The notes: a model not told the origin generated them from the letters alone. DNA of 64,000 nucleotides from an uncultured Ruminiclostridium sp. (GCA_947630175.1 CANRGJ010000002.1:186001-250000), one strand, 5' to 3'. Counted from the stretch's first letter, positions 7,951 through 17,696 are shown. A program made the numbers and translations.

Positions 7951-9783
7951 ATGTGCGGCATAGCGGGCTGGATAGATTTCAAGGAAAAAATAAGGGATAA
8001 GACCACCATAATGGAGAGTATGAGCAGGACGCTCGCTCCCAGAGGTCCTGACGAAAGCGGCAGTTTTTACGGTAAAAACTGCTGTTTTGTTCACCGCAGG
8101 CTGACGGTCATCGACCCCAGCAACGGCAAACAGCCTATGACTAAGGGGTATTACACCATATGCTACAACGGGGAGCTTTATAACACCGCCGAGATACAGC
8201 ACGAGCTGGAACGGGCGGGACACAGCTTCAAGGGACATTCCGACACGGAGGTCCTGCTCACCGCATTTATTCAGTGGGGAGAAAGCTGTCTTGAACGGCT
8301 CAACGGCATTTTTGCCTTTGCGATATGGAACAGTGCGGAAAAGACGCTGTTTGCCGCAAGGGACAGGGCGGGGGTAAAGCCGCTGTATTACAGCGTTATC
8401 CACGAGGGACTGCTGTTTGCCTCGGAGCCGAAGGCGCTGCTTGCTCACCCTGAGGTAAAGCCTGTTATCGACGGCGAGGGGATAGCGCAGGTAATGCTTT
8501 TAGGTCCTGCCGTAAAGCCTGACAGCGGTATTTTCAGGGATATAAAGCAAGTGCCGCCGGGGTGCTGTTTCACCTTCGGCGAGAACGGGCTTTTCCTGAG
8601 AAGATACTGGCTTCCCACCGCAAAGCCGCACAATGAGAACGCCGAGGAAACGGCGGAGCATCTCTCTTTCCTTATAAAAGACAGCGTTACAAGACAGCTT
8701 GTGAGCGACGTTCCCCTCTGTACCTTCTTGTCAGGCGGGCTTGACAGCAGTATAATCAGCGCAATAGCCGCCGAGGAATACCGCAGGAAGGGCAGGACGC
8801 TTTCCACCTACTCGGTGGACTACAAGGGGAACAGGGAGAATTTTAAGGCGTCGCTGTTCCAGCCTGACGAGGACGCACCGTGGATAGTGCGTATGAGCGA
8901 ATTTATCGGCAGCGAGCATACCAACGTGGTCATTGACACGCCGCAGCTCGCCGACGCCCTTTACGACAGCACGGTCGCCCGTGACGCCGCAGGAATGGCG
9001 GACGTGGACAGCTCTCTTTATCTGTTCTGCAAGGAAGTGAGGAAAAATTTCGTGGTTGCGGTAAGTGGGGAATGTGCTGACGAGATATTCGGCGGATACC
9101 CGTGGTTCCGCAACGAGGAAATGCTGAACAGAAGCGGTTTTCCTTGGGCGGCGGCGTCAAACGAAAGGTACGGACTGCTGAGGCAGGACGTACTGAGGAA
9201 CGTTTCTCCCGAGGAATATGTGAACAGCGCCGCAGAAAAAACGTTGGCGCTCACCTCTTATCTTGACACCGACACGGCTGTTGACAGGAAAATGCGGGGT
9301 ATGTTTATGCTGAACTTTTACTGGTTCATGCAGACCCTGCTCACCCGCAAGGACCGCTGTTCAATGGCTCACGGGCTTGAGGTGAGAGTGCCGTTCTGCG
9401 ACCACAGGATAGCGCAGTACGCCTATAATATACCCTCCCATATCAAATTTCTCCGTCAGCGGGAAAAAGGAGTTGTCCGCCTTGCCGCTGAAAGGATACT
9501 GCCCTCTGACGTTGCGTGGCGCAAAAAGTCGCCTTATCCCAAAACTCACAATCCTGACTACACCACTCTTATGCTGGAGCGCTTTTCAAAGGCGCTGGAA
9601 AGACCTGACTGCCGTCTGTGCGAGATAATGGACAGGAAGCGGCTGAAGGAGCTTGAGGACAGCGAAGGCGCAGCATTCCAAAAGAACTGGTACGGTCAGC
9701 TTATGACTACGCCGCAGATGTTCGCTTACCTTATACAGCTGGAATACTGGCTGAGAAAATATGACGTGAAAATAGAAAAATAA
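7951..9783 (+). CDS. asnB: Asparagine synthase (glutamine-hydrolysing)
   Basis: A 610-aa enzyme converting aspartate, glutamine and ATP to asparagine. The N-terminal class II glutaminase domain begins MCGIAGW, so Cys2 is the nucleophile after Met removal; RGPDESG and YNGELYN are the glutamine-binding segments. The C-terminal synthetase domain carries the PP-loop LSGGLDSSIISA at about residue 260 and downstream SGECADEIFGGYPWF. Length is normal for AsnB. It is a single-gene unit with its own promoter and terminator. Confidence 0.93.
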   Translation: MCGIAGWIDFKEKIRDKTTIMESMSRTLAPRGPDESGSFYGKNCCFVHRRLTVIDPSNGKQPMTKGYYTICYNGELYNTAEIQHELERAGHSFKGHSDTEVLLTAFIQWGESCLERLNGIFAFAIWNSAEKTLFAARDRAGVKPLYYSVIHEGLLFASEPKALLAHPEVKPVIDGEGIAQVMLLGPAVKPDSGIFRDIKQVPPGCCFTFGENGLFLRRYWLPTAKPHNENAEETAEHLSFLIKDSVTRQLVSDVPLCTFLSGGLDSSIISAIAAEEYRRKGRTLSTYSVDYKGNRENFKASLFQPDEDAPWIVRMSEFIGSEHTNVVIDTPQLADALYDSTVARDAAGMADVDSSLYLFCKEVRKNFVVAVSGECADEIFGGYPWFRNEEMLNRSGFPWAAASNERYGLLRQDVLRNVSPEEYVNSAAEKTLALTSYLDTDTAVDRKMRGMFMLNFYWFMQTLLTRKDRCSMAHGLEVRVPFCDHRIAQYAYNIPSHIKFLRQREKGVVRLAAERILPSDVAWRKKSPYPKTHNPDYTTLMLERFSKALERPDCRLCEIMDRKRLKELEDSEGAAFQKNWYGQLMTTPQMFAYLIQLEYWLRKYDVKIEK

Positions 9784-9785
9784 CA

Positions 9786-9834
9786 AAAACGACCTGATGT
9801 ATCGGCGGGAGTCGGTGCGGAGGGTCGTTTTTTG
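9786..9834 (+). terminator. Terminator of asnB
   Basis: An ACGACC/GGTCGT stem with an internal mini-hairpin is followed by TTTTTTTG, directly after the asnB stop codon. Confidence 0.7.
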
Positions 9835-9860
9835 TGGGGATATGAATTGATTTTTTTGTG

Positions 9861-10030
9861 GCGGGAAGGAGAGAAAGTGGTGCTTGAGAGAGGGCGGCGA
9901 AGCCGCAGTCTGCGCACGAAGTGCGCAGACTTGATGATTTTGCGGAGCAAAATCATCACTTTTGTTCGGGCGAAGCCCGAACAAAAGGCGGCTTCGCCGC
10001 CCCCTCCGACGCGCAGTTCCCTGCTGACAT
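9861..10030. repeat. Cloverleaf palindromic element, copy 2 (family A)
   Basis: The core at 9892-10002 has exactly the same geometry as copy 1: the identical 15-bp outer stem (9892-9906 with 9988-10002) and three contiguous hairpins with 11-, 12- and 13-bp stems at 9907-9931 (loop GAA), 9932-9958 (loop GGA) and 9959-9987 (loop GAA). The middle arm is AT-rich here (TGATGATTTTGC) but GC-rich in copy 1. The left flank shares GCGGGAAGGA and GTGGTGC with copy 1. Outer boundaries are approximate; no terminal repeat could be placed. The rest of 9784-10183 holds the asnB terminator and the exporter promoter. Confidence 0.88.
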
Positions 10031-10119
10031 ACAGAAGAGAAGCCGCCCAGTCGGTACTCGTTTCCGACAGCAGAACAGATGATAAGGAGCAGGCAAGGCA
10101 TTTCACACGCGGCTTGATG

Positions 10120-10148
10120 TTGATTTTTTCCCAATAATGTGTTAGAAT
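10120..10148 (+). promoter_or_regulatory. Promoter of the ABC exporter operon
   Basis: TTGATT (10120-10125), a 17-bp spacer and TAGAAT (10143-10148) lie 35 nt upstream of the first exporter gene. Confidence 0.65.
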
Positions 10149-10183
10149 AAAAAAGCTGACTATATTACGACAGGAAAGATAAA

Positions 10184-11911
10184 ATGCTGAAGCTGATAAA
10201 ATATCTTAAAGGATATACCTTACAAAGCATAATAGCGCCGCTGTTCAAGTTTCTTGAGGCGTCCTTCGAGCTTATCGTGCCGCTGGTGATGGCGAGTATG
10301 ATAGACGTAGGCGTGAAGAATAACGACGAGGGCTACATCTACCGTATGGGGCTGATACTTGTGATACTGGGAGTATTGGGTCTTGCGGCGGCGATAACGG
10401 CGCAGTATTTTGCCGCAAAAGCCTCGATGGGCTACGGCGCCGCTTTAAGGCGGGATTTTTACAGACACCTTAATTCCCTCTCCCATGCGGAGATAGACAA
10501 AATAGGCGCTCCCACAATGATGACAAGGATAACGAATGACATAAATCAGTCGCAGACAGGCGTAAATATGTTTTTGCGGCTGTTTCTGAGAAGTCCTTTT
10601 ATCGTGATAGGCTCGGTAGTTATGTGCCTTACCATAAGCGTGGATCTGACGCTTATTTTTGCCGTTGCCGCACCTGTGCTGGGATCTATCATTTATCTTA
10701 TTATGACTGGCACTATTCCGGGATATAAAAAAATACAGGGCAGGCTGGACAAGGTGTCCAAGCTCACCCGTGAAAATCTTTCGGGAGTAAGGGTGATAAG
10801 AGCTTTTGCAAGGCAGAGAAATGAGACCGAGGACTTTGATGAGGAGACTGCTCAGCTTATGAAGGCGCAGATAAGAGTGGGGCGTATCTCCGCTTTGCTG
10901 AACCCACTCACCTTTGCGGTGGTGAATGTTGCTATCGCCGCAATAATCTGGTACGGCGGAATGTACGTTGATACGGGGAATATCACACAGGGCGAGCTTA
11001 TCGCTTTGGTGAACTATATGAACCAGATACTGCTGGCACTCATTTATCTGGCAAATCTTATCGTTATCCTCACAAAAGCTGGAGCCAGCAACTCAAGAAT
11101 AAACGATATTTTCGCTATGACCCCCTCGATAACCGACGAGGGGAACACTGAACAGGAGGCGGTAAAGGGCTCTCCCGCCGTGGAATTTAAAAACGTGACC
11201 TTTGCGTATCACGGTGAGGCGGCGCTGGAGGAGATAAATCTCACCGCAAACAGCGGCGAAGTTATCGGCGTCGTGGGCGGTACCGGCTCGGGAAAAACCA
11301 CGCTGATAAACCTTATCCCCAGATTTTACGACGTTACTGAGGGTGAAGTCCTTGTGGACGGCGTTGACGTGAGGAAATATCCGCTGAAACAGCTGAGGGA
11401 AAAGATAGGCGTAGTTCCTCAAAGGGCGGTACTTTTCAAAGGCACGATACGCTCAAATATGCTTTGGGGAAAGAATGACGCCTCTGACGGGGAGATATGG
11501 CAGGCTCTTGAAACGGCGCAGGCAAAGGAATTTGTCGGCAAACTGGACAAGGGGCTTGACGCTCCCGTTGAGCAGGGCGGGCGAAACTTCTCAGGCGGTC
11601 AGCGGCAAAGGCTGACTATCGCAAGGGCGGTTTTGATGAAACCGCATATCCTCATTCTTGACGACTCCTCCTCGGCGCTGGATTTTGCCACCGACGCCGC
11701 TTTGAGAAAGGCTCTGGCAAGGGACATAAACAGCACGGTGTTCATCGTGTCACAGCGTGCCTCCAGCATAAAGCACGCTGACAGGATAATCGTCCTTGAC
11801 GACGGAAAGCCTGTGGGAATAGGCAAGCACAGCGATTTATTTGAAAGCTGTAAGCTGTACCGTGAGATATGCCTGTCCCAGATGTCGGAAAAGGAGGCGC
11901 AAAATGGCTGA
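10184..11911 (+). CDS. ABC exporter half-transporter with degenerate ATPase site (subunit 1)
   Basis: A 575-aa fused permease-ATPase: six membrane helices in residues about 15-310 and a nucleotide-binding domain at about 335-575. Walker A (GGTGSGKTT) and signature (NFSGGQRQRLTIARA) are canonical. However, Walker B reads ILILDDSSSALD, with Asp in place of the catalytic Glu, and the switch His is Gln (IVSQRASSIK). This is the pattern of the non-catalytic half of heterodimeric exporters such as TM287/288, BmrCD or LmrCD. The partner gene overlaps by 8 nt. Export of lipid, drug or peptide is likely; the substrate is unknown. Confidence 0.9.
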   Translation: MLKLIKYLKGYTLQSIIAPLFKFLEASFELIVPLVMASMIDVGVKNNDEGYIYRMGLILVILGVLGLAAAITAQYFAAKASMGYGAALRRDFYRHLNSLSHAEIDKIGAPTMMTRITNDINQSQTGVNMFLRLFLRSPFIVIGSVVMCLTISVDLTLIFAVAAPVLGSIIYLIMTGTIPGYKKIQGRLDKVSKLTRENLSGVRVIRAFARQRNETEDFDEETAQLMKAQIRVGRISALLNPLTFAVVNVAIAAIIWYGGMYVDTGNITQGELIALVNYMNQILLALIYLANLIVILTKAGASNSRINDIFAMTPSITDEGNTEQEAVKGSPAVEFKNVTFAYHGEAALEEINLTANSGEVIGVVGGTGSGKTTLINLIPRFYDVTEGEVLVDGVDVRKYPLKQLREKIGVVPQRAVLFKGTIRSNMLWGKNDASDGEIWQALETAQAKEFVGKLDKGLDAPVEQGGRNFSGGQRQRLTIARAVLMKPHILILDDSSSALDFATDAALRKALARDINSTVFIVSQRASSIKHADRIIVLDDGKPVGIGKHSDLFESCKLYREICLSQMSEKEAQNG

Positions 11912-13673
11912 AAAAAACAAAGGCGGCTTTGCCGTGCTGAAAAGGATACTGACCTTCTCAAAGCCGTATCTTCATTTTCCCATACTTGCAATGGTCTTTT
12001 CTGTGATAAACGTGGCTATGACCTTGTATATCCCCATTCTTATAGGCAACGCCATAGACTGCGCTGTGGGAATGGGTCAGGTGGATTTTGACTCGATTCT
12101 GCCCATACTGATAAAGCTGGGTATTGCGGCGGCAGCGGCGGCGCTGTCAAGCTGGCTGGTAAATCTTTGCACGAACAAGATAACCTACCTTACCGTCAGG
12201 GACATACGCAGAAAGGTCTTTGATACCTTGCAGAAAGTCCCCCTTTCCTATATCGACAAAACCCCTCACGGCGACCTGATAAGCCGTATGATAACCGATA
12301 CCGACCAGATATCGGACGGTCTGCTTATGGGATTTACACAGCTTTTCACGGGGATAGTTACCATTCTGGGAACGCTGGGCTTTATGCTGTCCATCGACCC
12401 GTGGATAACGCTAATCGTGGTGTTTATCACGCCGCTGTCCTTTTTCGTGTCGTCGTTTGTGGCCAAGCACAGCTTTGATATGTTCAGGAAGCAGTCGGAG
12501 GCAAGGGGAAAAATGACCGCCCTCACCGAGGAAATGATAGGCGGGCAGCATTTGGTAAAGGCTTTCTCCCACGAGGACGAGGCGCAGGCGGAATTTGACG
12601 TTATCAATGAGAACCTGCGGGAATACAGCGTCAAGGCGGTGTTCTTCTCCTCGCTGACAAATCCCTCCACCCGCTTTGTAAACGGGCTGATATATGCGGG
12701 AGTGGGGATTTTCGGTGCGGTGAGCGCACTGGCGGGACACATTTCCGTGGGACAACTGAGCTGTTTTCTCACCTACGCAAATCAGTACACAAAGCCGTTC
12801 AATGAAATTTCGGGGGTAATAACCGAGCTGCAAAGCGCACTTGCCTGTGCGGCAAGAGTTTTTCAGGTGATAGACGCACGGACGGAAAGTCCCGAACCTG
12901 AAAATGCGGTGGTCCTTGACGAAGGAAATATTGACGGAAGAGTTGAGCTTAAGGATATATTCTTCTCATACGAGCCTGAAAAGCCGTTGATAGAGGGGCT
13001 TTCACTGAACGTTGAGAAAGGACGAAAGATCGCGATAGTGGGTCCAACAGGCTGTGGGAAAACTACGCTTATCAACCTGCTGATGAGGTTTTACGACGTG
13101 AACAGCGGCGAGATAAGAGTCAGCGGCTATCCCGTCAAGGAGATAACGAGAAATTCTCTGCGGGGCTCTTACGGAATGGTCTTGCAGGAAACCTGGCTCA
13201 AGGGCGGCACCGTTTACGAGAACATCGCATACGGCAAGCCTGACGCCACAAAGGAAGAAGTGATAAATGCGGCGAAGGCGGCGCACGCCCACAGCTTTAT
13301 CAAGCGGTTGCCCGACGGGTACGACACGCTTATTTCCGATGATGAAACGAATATCTCACAGGGGCAGAAACAGCTGCTCTGCATAGCAAGAGTTATGCTT
13401 TGCCTGCCGCCTATGCTGATACTGGACGAGGCCACCTCCTCCATAGACACTATGACCGAACGCAGGATACAAAACGCCTTTGACGAGATGACAAAGGGGC
13501 GCACCAGCTTTATCGTAGCGCACAGGCTTTCCACCATAAAGGAAGCGGACTGCATACTGGTTATGCAGTCGGGGCATATCGTAGAAATGGGGCGGCACGA
13601 ACAGCTTATGGAAAAGGGCGGATTTTACGCGGGACTTTACAACAGTCAGTTTGAATCGGGAATGAACGGATAA
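11904..13673 (+). CDS. ABC exporter half-transporter with catalytic ATPase site (subunit 2)
   Basis: A 589-aa permease-ATPase partner of the preceding gene. Walker A GPTGCGKTT, Walker B MLILDEATSSIDT with the catalytic Glu, and switch His (FIVAHRLSTIK) are canonical. The signature is degenerate (ISQGQKQLLCIARV instead of LSGGQ). Together the two subunits form one consensus and one degenerate ATP site. The ATG at 11904 has AGGAGGCG just upstream and overlaps the end of subunit 1, implying coupled synthesis. An upstream in-frame start at 11841 would add a Cys/Arg-rich tail and lacks a ribosome site. Confidence 0.9.
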   Translation: MAEKNKGGFAVLKRILTFSKPYLHFPILAMVFSVINVAMTLYIPILIGNAIDCAVGMGQVDFDSILPILIKLGIAAAAAALSSWLVNLCTNKITYLTVRDIRRKVFDTLQKVPLSYIDKTPHGDLISRMITDTDQISDGLLMGFTQLFTGIVTILGTLGFMLSIDPWITLIVVFITPLSFFVSSFVAKHSFDMFRKQSEARGKMTALTEEMIGGQHLVKAFSHEDEAQAEFDVINENLREYSVKAVFFSSLTNPSTRFVNGLIYAGVGIFGAVSALAGHISVGQLSCFLTYANQYTKPFNEISGVITELQSALACAARVFQVIDARTESPEPENAVVLDEGNIDGRVELKDIFFSYEPEKPLIEGLSLNVEKGRKIAIVGPTGCGKTTLINLLMRFYDVNSGEIRVSGYPVKEITRNSLRGSYGMVLQETWLKGGTVYENIAYGKPDATKEEVINAAKAAHAHSFIKRLPDGYDTLISDDETNISQGQKQLLCIARVMLCLPPMLILDEATSSIDTMTERRIQNAFDEMTKGRTSFIVAHRLSTIKEADCILVMQSGHIVEMGRHEQLMEKGGFYAGLYNSQFESGMNG

Positions 13674-13700
13674 AACAGGATTTCATCTTGCAAATAAATA

Positions 13701-13746
13701 CAAAAAGACCGAGGGCGCAGTAAACGGAAATTTACTGCGCCCTCGG
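13701..13746 (-). terminator. Terminator of the dcw cluster (after ftsZ)
   Basis: A perfect 16-bp stem (13709-13724 with 13731-13746, loop CGGAAA on the plus strand) is followed on the minus strand by TCTTTTTG (13707-13701). On the plus strand no T-run follows, but the stem may also slow the converging exporter transcript. Confidence 0.88.
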
Positions 13747-13762
13747 CTATTATGGAGAGTAC

Positions 13763-15055
13763 TTATGAGTTGTTAGTCTTGTTATCTTTTTTACGGGAAT
13801 CGAATATCTCCTGAAGGTCGGAGAAACGCTCCTGCTGCTGAAGATTTCCCAAAGTGTTCTGGATTATGGTGGAAAGGTCTTCAGAATTATTACTGCTGGT
13901 AACTATCTGGTCGTTGTCGCTCTTGGGAGATACCAGAGAGGGGGAAGGGCTTTCGCTTTGCTTTTCAGCGGCTATCTTCTGCACCGTCTTGTTTCCGCCT
14001 TCACGGAAAGCGGTGGCGATAACGGCAATGCTGATAGTATCGGTAATATCATCACGCTGGCTTACGCCCTGGATCATTTCAACAGAAGGATCTGCCGCCT
14101 CGGAGATCATGCTGACAACGTCATGCAGATCGGAGATAGCGCTGTCGGAAGAAAGCGTAACGTTTACCAACAGCTTTGTAGCGTGGTTGATGGAGGTTTC
14201 CAGCAGAGGGCTGTTGACCACCTGAGAAACGGCCTCCTGTATCTTGTTCTCGCCTGACGCCACGCCGAAAGCAATGTGAGCGTCGCCTGAGCCCTGGAGT
14301 ATGGAGCAAAGGTCGGCAAAGTCGGTGCCTATTCTGCCCGTGGTGCTTTCATATACTACGTCGGAGATTATCTTGACAGAGCGATAAAGCACGTCGTCCA
14401 CCATTGCGAACGCCTGCTTGAAGCTGAGCATTCTTTCATTCGTCTTGAGCAGTCTTTCGTTGGGGATTATCAGCAGGGAGTCAACGTGCTTGCGCATTTC
14501 GTCTATGCCCTTGATAGCCTGGTTCATCTTGTATTCGCGTTCGTACTCAAAGGGCTTTGTAACGACGCCTACCGTGATTATGCCCATTTCCTGAGCGATC
14601 TCGGCTACCACGGGAGCAGCGCCCGTACCCGTTCCGCCGCCCATACCTGCGCCGATGAATACGATAGACGCGCCTTCAAGTATCTTTTCTATATCCTCAC
14701 GGCTTTCCTTTGCCGCTTCTGCCGCAATTTCGGGACGTCCGCCCGCGCCTCTGCCCTTGCAGCACTTTTTACCTATCTGGATACGGCGCATAAGGGTCTT
14801 GTCCTTGTTTCGCAGCGCCGCAACGTCGGTGTTGAGGGCGATAAATTCTATCTTATCGCGAAGGTCGGACATTACGTCTCCGCCCTTTGCTTCGAGCTCC
14901 TCCGCTTCCTTCTTATAGAGCCTTGCCATATATTCAACGGCGTTTCCGCCGCCGCCACCTACGCCGATGACCTTTATTTTTACGTCATATACCGCGCTTT
15001 CGTCAAGATTGTCATACTCAAGGTCGAGATTGTCTTCATCAATAAATACGCCCAT
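13763..15055 (-). CDS. ftsZ: Cell division protein FtsZ (divergent)
   Basis: A 430-aa tubulin-like GTPase that forms the division ring. The nucleotide-binding glycine loop ([14 protein letters not shown]), [11 protein letters not shown] and the tubulin signature GGGTGTG (139-145) are intact. Two features are unusual. About 15-17 extra residues (within 44-68, charged, [13 protein letters not shown]) precede IEFIALNTD. The T7 synergy loop reads RIGTDFADL (243-248) where most FtsZ have N-x-D-x-x-D, so the Asn is Gly while both Asp remain. The C-terminal peptide ([13 protein letters not shown]) resembles the usual partner-binding tail. It is the last dcw gene and has its own promoter. Confidence 0.9.
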   Translation of the reverse strand: MGVFIDEDNLDLEYDNLDESAVYDVKIKVIGVGGGGGNAVEYMARLYKKEAEELEAKGGDVMSDLRDKIEFIALNTDVAALRNKDKTLMRRIQIGKKCCKGRGAGGRPEIAAEAAKESREDIEKILEGASIVFIGAGMGGGTGTGAAPVVAEIAQEMGIITVGVVTKPFEYEREYKMNQAIKGIDEMRKHVDSLLIIPNERLLKTNERMLSFKQAFAMVDDVLYRSVKIISDVVYESTTGRIGTDFADLCSILQGSGDAHIAFGVASGENKIQEAVSQVVNSPLLETSINHATKLLVNVTLSSDSAISDLHDVVSMISEAADPSVEMIQGVSQRDDITDTISIAVIATAFREGGNKTVQKIAAEKQSESPSPSLVSPKSDNDQIVTSSNNSEDLSTIIQNTLGNLQQQERFSDLQEIFDSRKKDNKTNNS

Positions 15056-15087
15056 TTTGTACCTCCGATAGTTTTTTCACACAATCT

Positions 15088-15116
15088 ATTGTATCAGATT
15101 TTTTTTAATAATGCAA
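15088..15116 (-). promoter_or_regulatory. Promoter of ftsZ
   Basis: On the minus strand TTGCAT (15116-15111), 17 bp and TACAAT (15093-15088) lie 32 nt upstream of the ftsZ ATG, whose ribosome site is CGGAGGT. This gives ftsZ expression independent of the long upstream operon. Confidence 0.75.
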
Positions 15117-15183
15117 TAGTTTTTTTAAATTTCTTTACAATTTAATGTCATATTTTTGCAGGAAAATTTTGCCTGCATAGCGT

Positions 15184-16260
15184 TTATTCCTCCGCCGTGG
15201 TATCGTCACCAGGCTCTTCTCCCGTGTCGTCGTCCGTTCCGTCCTCGGCTGGAGTAGTCACGGGAGCTTCCGTGCTGTGAACAGGACGCTTTACAACACG
15301 GTCGGGGTTTGACAGGATAAGCTCGCACTGCTCGTTTTCAAGTATTTCCGTTCCTATAAGCTGGGCGGCGTATTCTATCTTTATGTCAAGCTGAGTTATC
15401 GCTCCGATATGCATTTCTATCCTGCCGTCGTACTTCACGGTGATGTCCAGCGGGTCGGCAAGATTTATCTCGCAGGAGGAGGCGAGGGAATTTTCCGCCA
15501 TAGTATCTATGATCTGGCGGGCTATATCAATGCGCTTTTCCTCGTCGTCCTCAAGCACTGCGCCCTCCTGCGCCGACGTGTCGGGGGAAAAGCCCCTTAT
15601 CACAGGGCAGTCGGGAAGGTTGTCGGAAGTCCCCAGAAGTCTTCCCCTTTCGGACATAAGGTAATATTTTCCAAGGCTGTAAAACGCCGCTTTGGGCTTT
15701 GCCGCCTCGACGGTTATCACAAGGCGGTTGGGGAATGCCCTGCTTATCACGGCGGAATCTATGTTTACAAGCTGAGAGGTTATATCCTCCTGCGCTTTTC
15801 CGATGTTTATGCGAAGAAGATTGTCCCCCTCGCTTATACCGCTGGCGGAAATTATCTGCTGGTCGGTATAAACCGTGTCGCCCACTATCTCAAAGCTGCT
15901 TATGTTGAACAGCACCGTAACGGACAGAATACAAAGAACGGCGGTAGCCGCTATTCCCGCCAGAACGTAGTAAAGAATATAGCTGCCCCGCTTTTTGCGG
16001 GTCTTTTTCTTAGTCTTATCCGAGGAGGAGGAACGGCGCTTGGAATAATCCTCGCCTCGCTCGGCTATCTCACGCTGTCTTGCCTGCTCCTGCATTCGTC
16101 TGCGCTGGGGACTGACGGGAGGAGCTTCCCTGACGGAAGAGCCTTTCTTTTTCTTCTTTTTTCTCTTTTTAACGTCACGCTTAGAGCTTTCGCTGTGGTA
16201 TTGTTGATAAAGCTGCTCGTCTGTAAGGGTCCTCCGCTTTTCGGGACGGTATTCGGGCAT
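15184..16260 (-). CDS. ftsQ: Cell division protein FtsQ/DivIB
   Basis: A 358-aa bitopic divisome protein. A long, very basic cytoplasmic tail (residues 1-95, with KKRKKKKKKG and KTKKKTRKKRG) precedes one membrane helix (about 96-117). An extracytoplasmic POTRA domain follows (FEIVGDTVYTDQQIISASGI, NLLRINI), then a beta domain and a disordered acidic Thr/Asp/Glu C-terminus (about 325-358). The basic tail is long for the family. It lies between murA and ftsZ as in many Firmicutes, and would bridge the FtsL/PBP module. Confidence 0.88.
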   Translation of the reverse strand: MPEYRPEKRRTLTDEQLYQQYHSESSKRDVKKRKKKKKKGSSVREAPPVSPQRRRMQEQARQREIAERGEDYSKRRSSSSDKTKKKTRKKRGSYILYYVLAGIAATAVLCILSVTVLFNISSFEIVGDTVYTDQQIISASGISEGDNLLRINIGKAQEDITSQLVNIDSAVISRAFPNRLVITVEAAKPKAAFYSLGKYYLMSERGRLLGTSDNLPDCPVIRGFSPDTSAQEGAVLEDDEEKRIDIARQIIDTMAENSLASSCEINLADPLDITVKYDGRIEMHIGAITQLDIKIEYAAQLIGTEILENEQCELILSNPDRVVKRPVHSTEAPVTTPAEDGTDDDTGEEPGDDTTAEE

Positions 16261-16353
16261 TTTTCATCATTCCTTCCTTTTGAGCAAGCTCTTTTTTTGA
16301 CAGTCTGTTTTTTGTGAATTAAAGGCTGCGGCGTTTCATATATATTACAAAGA

Positions 16354-17619
16354 TTATTTTCTCACGATGTCGGCGCCAACGCTGCGCAAAACGCCCTCGA
16401 TGTTCTCATATCCTCTATCGATGTGGGAAAGTCCCGTTATCCTTGAAGTTCCCTCTGCGGCAAGAGCCGCCGTCACCAATGCGGCGCCGCCCCGCAGATC
16501 AGTCGCCACAAGCTCTGCGCCCAGCAGCTTTTTCGTGCCTATAACTACTGCGACTCTGCCCTCAACGCTTATGTTTGCGCCAAGACGAACCAGTTCCCCC
16601 GCATGCTTGAAACGGTTCTCGAAAATATTTTCAACAAACACGCTTGTTCCCTCCGCAACGGCAGTCAGCGCCATAAGCGGGGGCTGAGCGTCGGTGGGAA
16701 AGCCGGGGTGAACGTTGGTCCTCACCGTTCTGGGAGAAACAAGGGGACGCCTTACGTTGATGAACACGTTTCCCTTTCCGTAGGTGTATATACTGCAAGC
16801 CATACGCTCAAGCACGGCTATGACGGGGCGCAGGTGGTCGTGGTCAGCGTTGGTGAGTATAAGCTCGCCGCCTGTTATCGCTCCGCAGCAAAGGTATGTA
16901 GCCGCCGCTATACGGTCGGGCATTATCCTGTGTTCGCAGGCTCCAAGCTGTTTTACTCCCTCTATCACTACGGTGCTTTCGCCTGCTCCCTTTATCTTTC
17001 CGCCGCATTTGTTGAGGAATGCGGCAAGGTCGGCTATCTCAGGCTCTCTGGCGGCGTTGTGTATCTCGGTAGTTCCCTCCGCCAAGGACGCCGCAAGCAT
17101 TATGTTCTCGGTAGCGCCGACAGATGAGAAGGAAAGCGTTATCCTCGCCCCGTGAAGCCCTTTCGGGGCGGTACATTCAAGGTATCCGTGCCTTTCGTCT
17201 ATCTGCGCTCCCATTTCCCGCAAAGCCGAAAGGTGGAAGTCTATGGGTCTTGGTCCCAGCTCGCAGCCGCCGGGGAACGACATTCTGCAATGCCCGCAGC
17301 GGGCGAGCACCGAACCTAAAAAAATTATCGAGGAGCGCATCTCCCGCATAAGGGAGGCAGGCACCTCCGTTCCGCTTATCACCGAGGAATCAACGGTCAC
17401 CGTATTCTTTTCCCTCGTGCATTTGCAGCCCAGACATTCAAGTATGCGGCAGGCAAAATCACAGTCTGACAAGTGGGGACAGTTATGTAAGACCGATTGT
17501 CCCCCGCACAGCACCGTCGCCGCAAGCAGCGGCAAGGCGCTGTTCTTTGCGCCCTGAACGGATATTTCGCCCTCCAGCCTTTTGCCGCCGTTTATAACTA
17601 TACGCTGCTGCTCCGCCAT
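16354..17619 (-). CDS. murA: UDP-N-acetylglucosamine 1-carboxyvinyltransferase MurA
   Basis: A 421-aa enzyme making UDP-GlcNAc-enolpyruvate, the first committed step of peptidoglycan synthesis. GAKNSALPLLAA carries the conserved Lys and Asn, and the active-site Cys is in PGGCELGPRPID. The protein therefore has the fosfomycin-sensitive Cys form rather than Asp. Length is standard. It occupies the slot used by murB or murD in other Firmicutes dcw clusters. Confidence 0.95.
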   Translation of the reverse strand: MAEQQRIVINGGKRLEGEISVQGAKNSALPLLAATVLCGGQSVLHNCPHLSDCDFACRILECLGCKCTREKNTVTVDSSVISGTEVPASLMREMRSSIIFLGSVLARCGHCRMSFPGGCELGPRPIDFHLSALREMGAQIDERHGYLECTAPKGLHGARITLSFSSVGATENIMLAASLAEGTTEIHNAAREPEIADLAAFLNKCGGKIKGAGESTVVIEGVKQLGACEHRIMPDRIAAATYLCCGAITGGELILTNADHDHLRPVIAVLERMACSIYTYGKGNVFINVRRPLVSPRTVRTNVHPGFPTDAQPPLMALTAVAEGTSVFVENIFENRFKHAGELVRLGANISVEGRVAVVIGTKKLLGAELVATDLRGGAALVTAALAAEGTSRITGLSHIDRGYENIEGVLRSVGADIVRK

Positions 17620-17696
17620 TCAAAATCACCCTTTCTTCAGCATTTTCCTTTCAGTCTATGCGTAAAGAGTGATTTTGGTTCAGGGACAAGCGGCGT

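Noticed and set aside
9586-10137. ORFs on both strands over the second cloverleaf
   Set aside because: Same artefact of the palindromic repeat; they also overlap the asnB end and its terminator.
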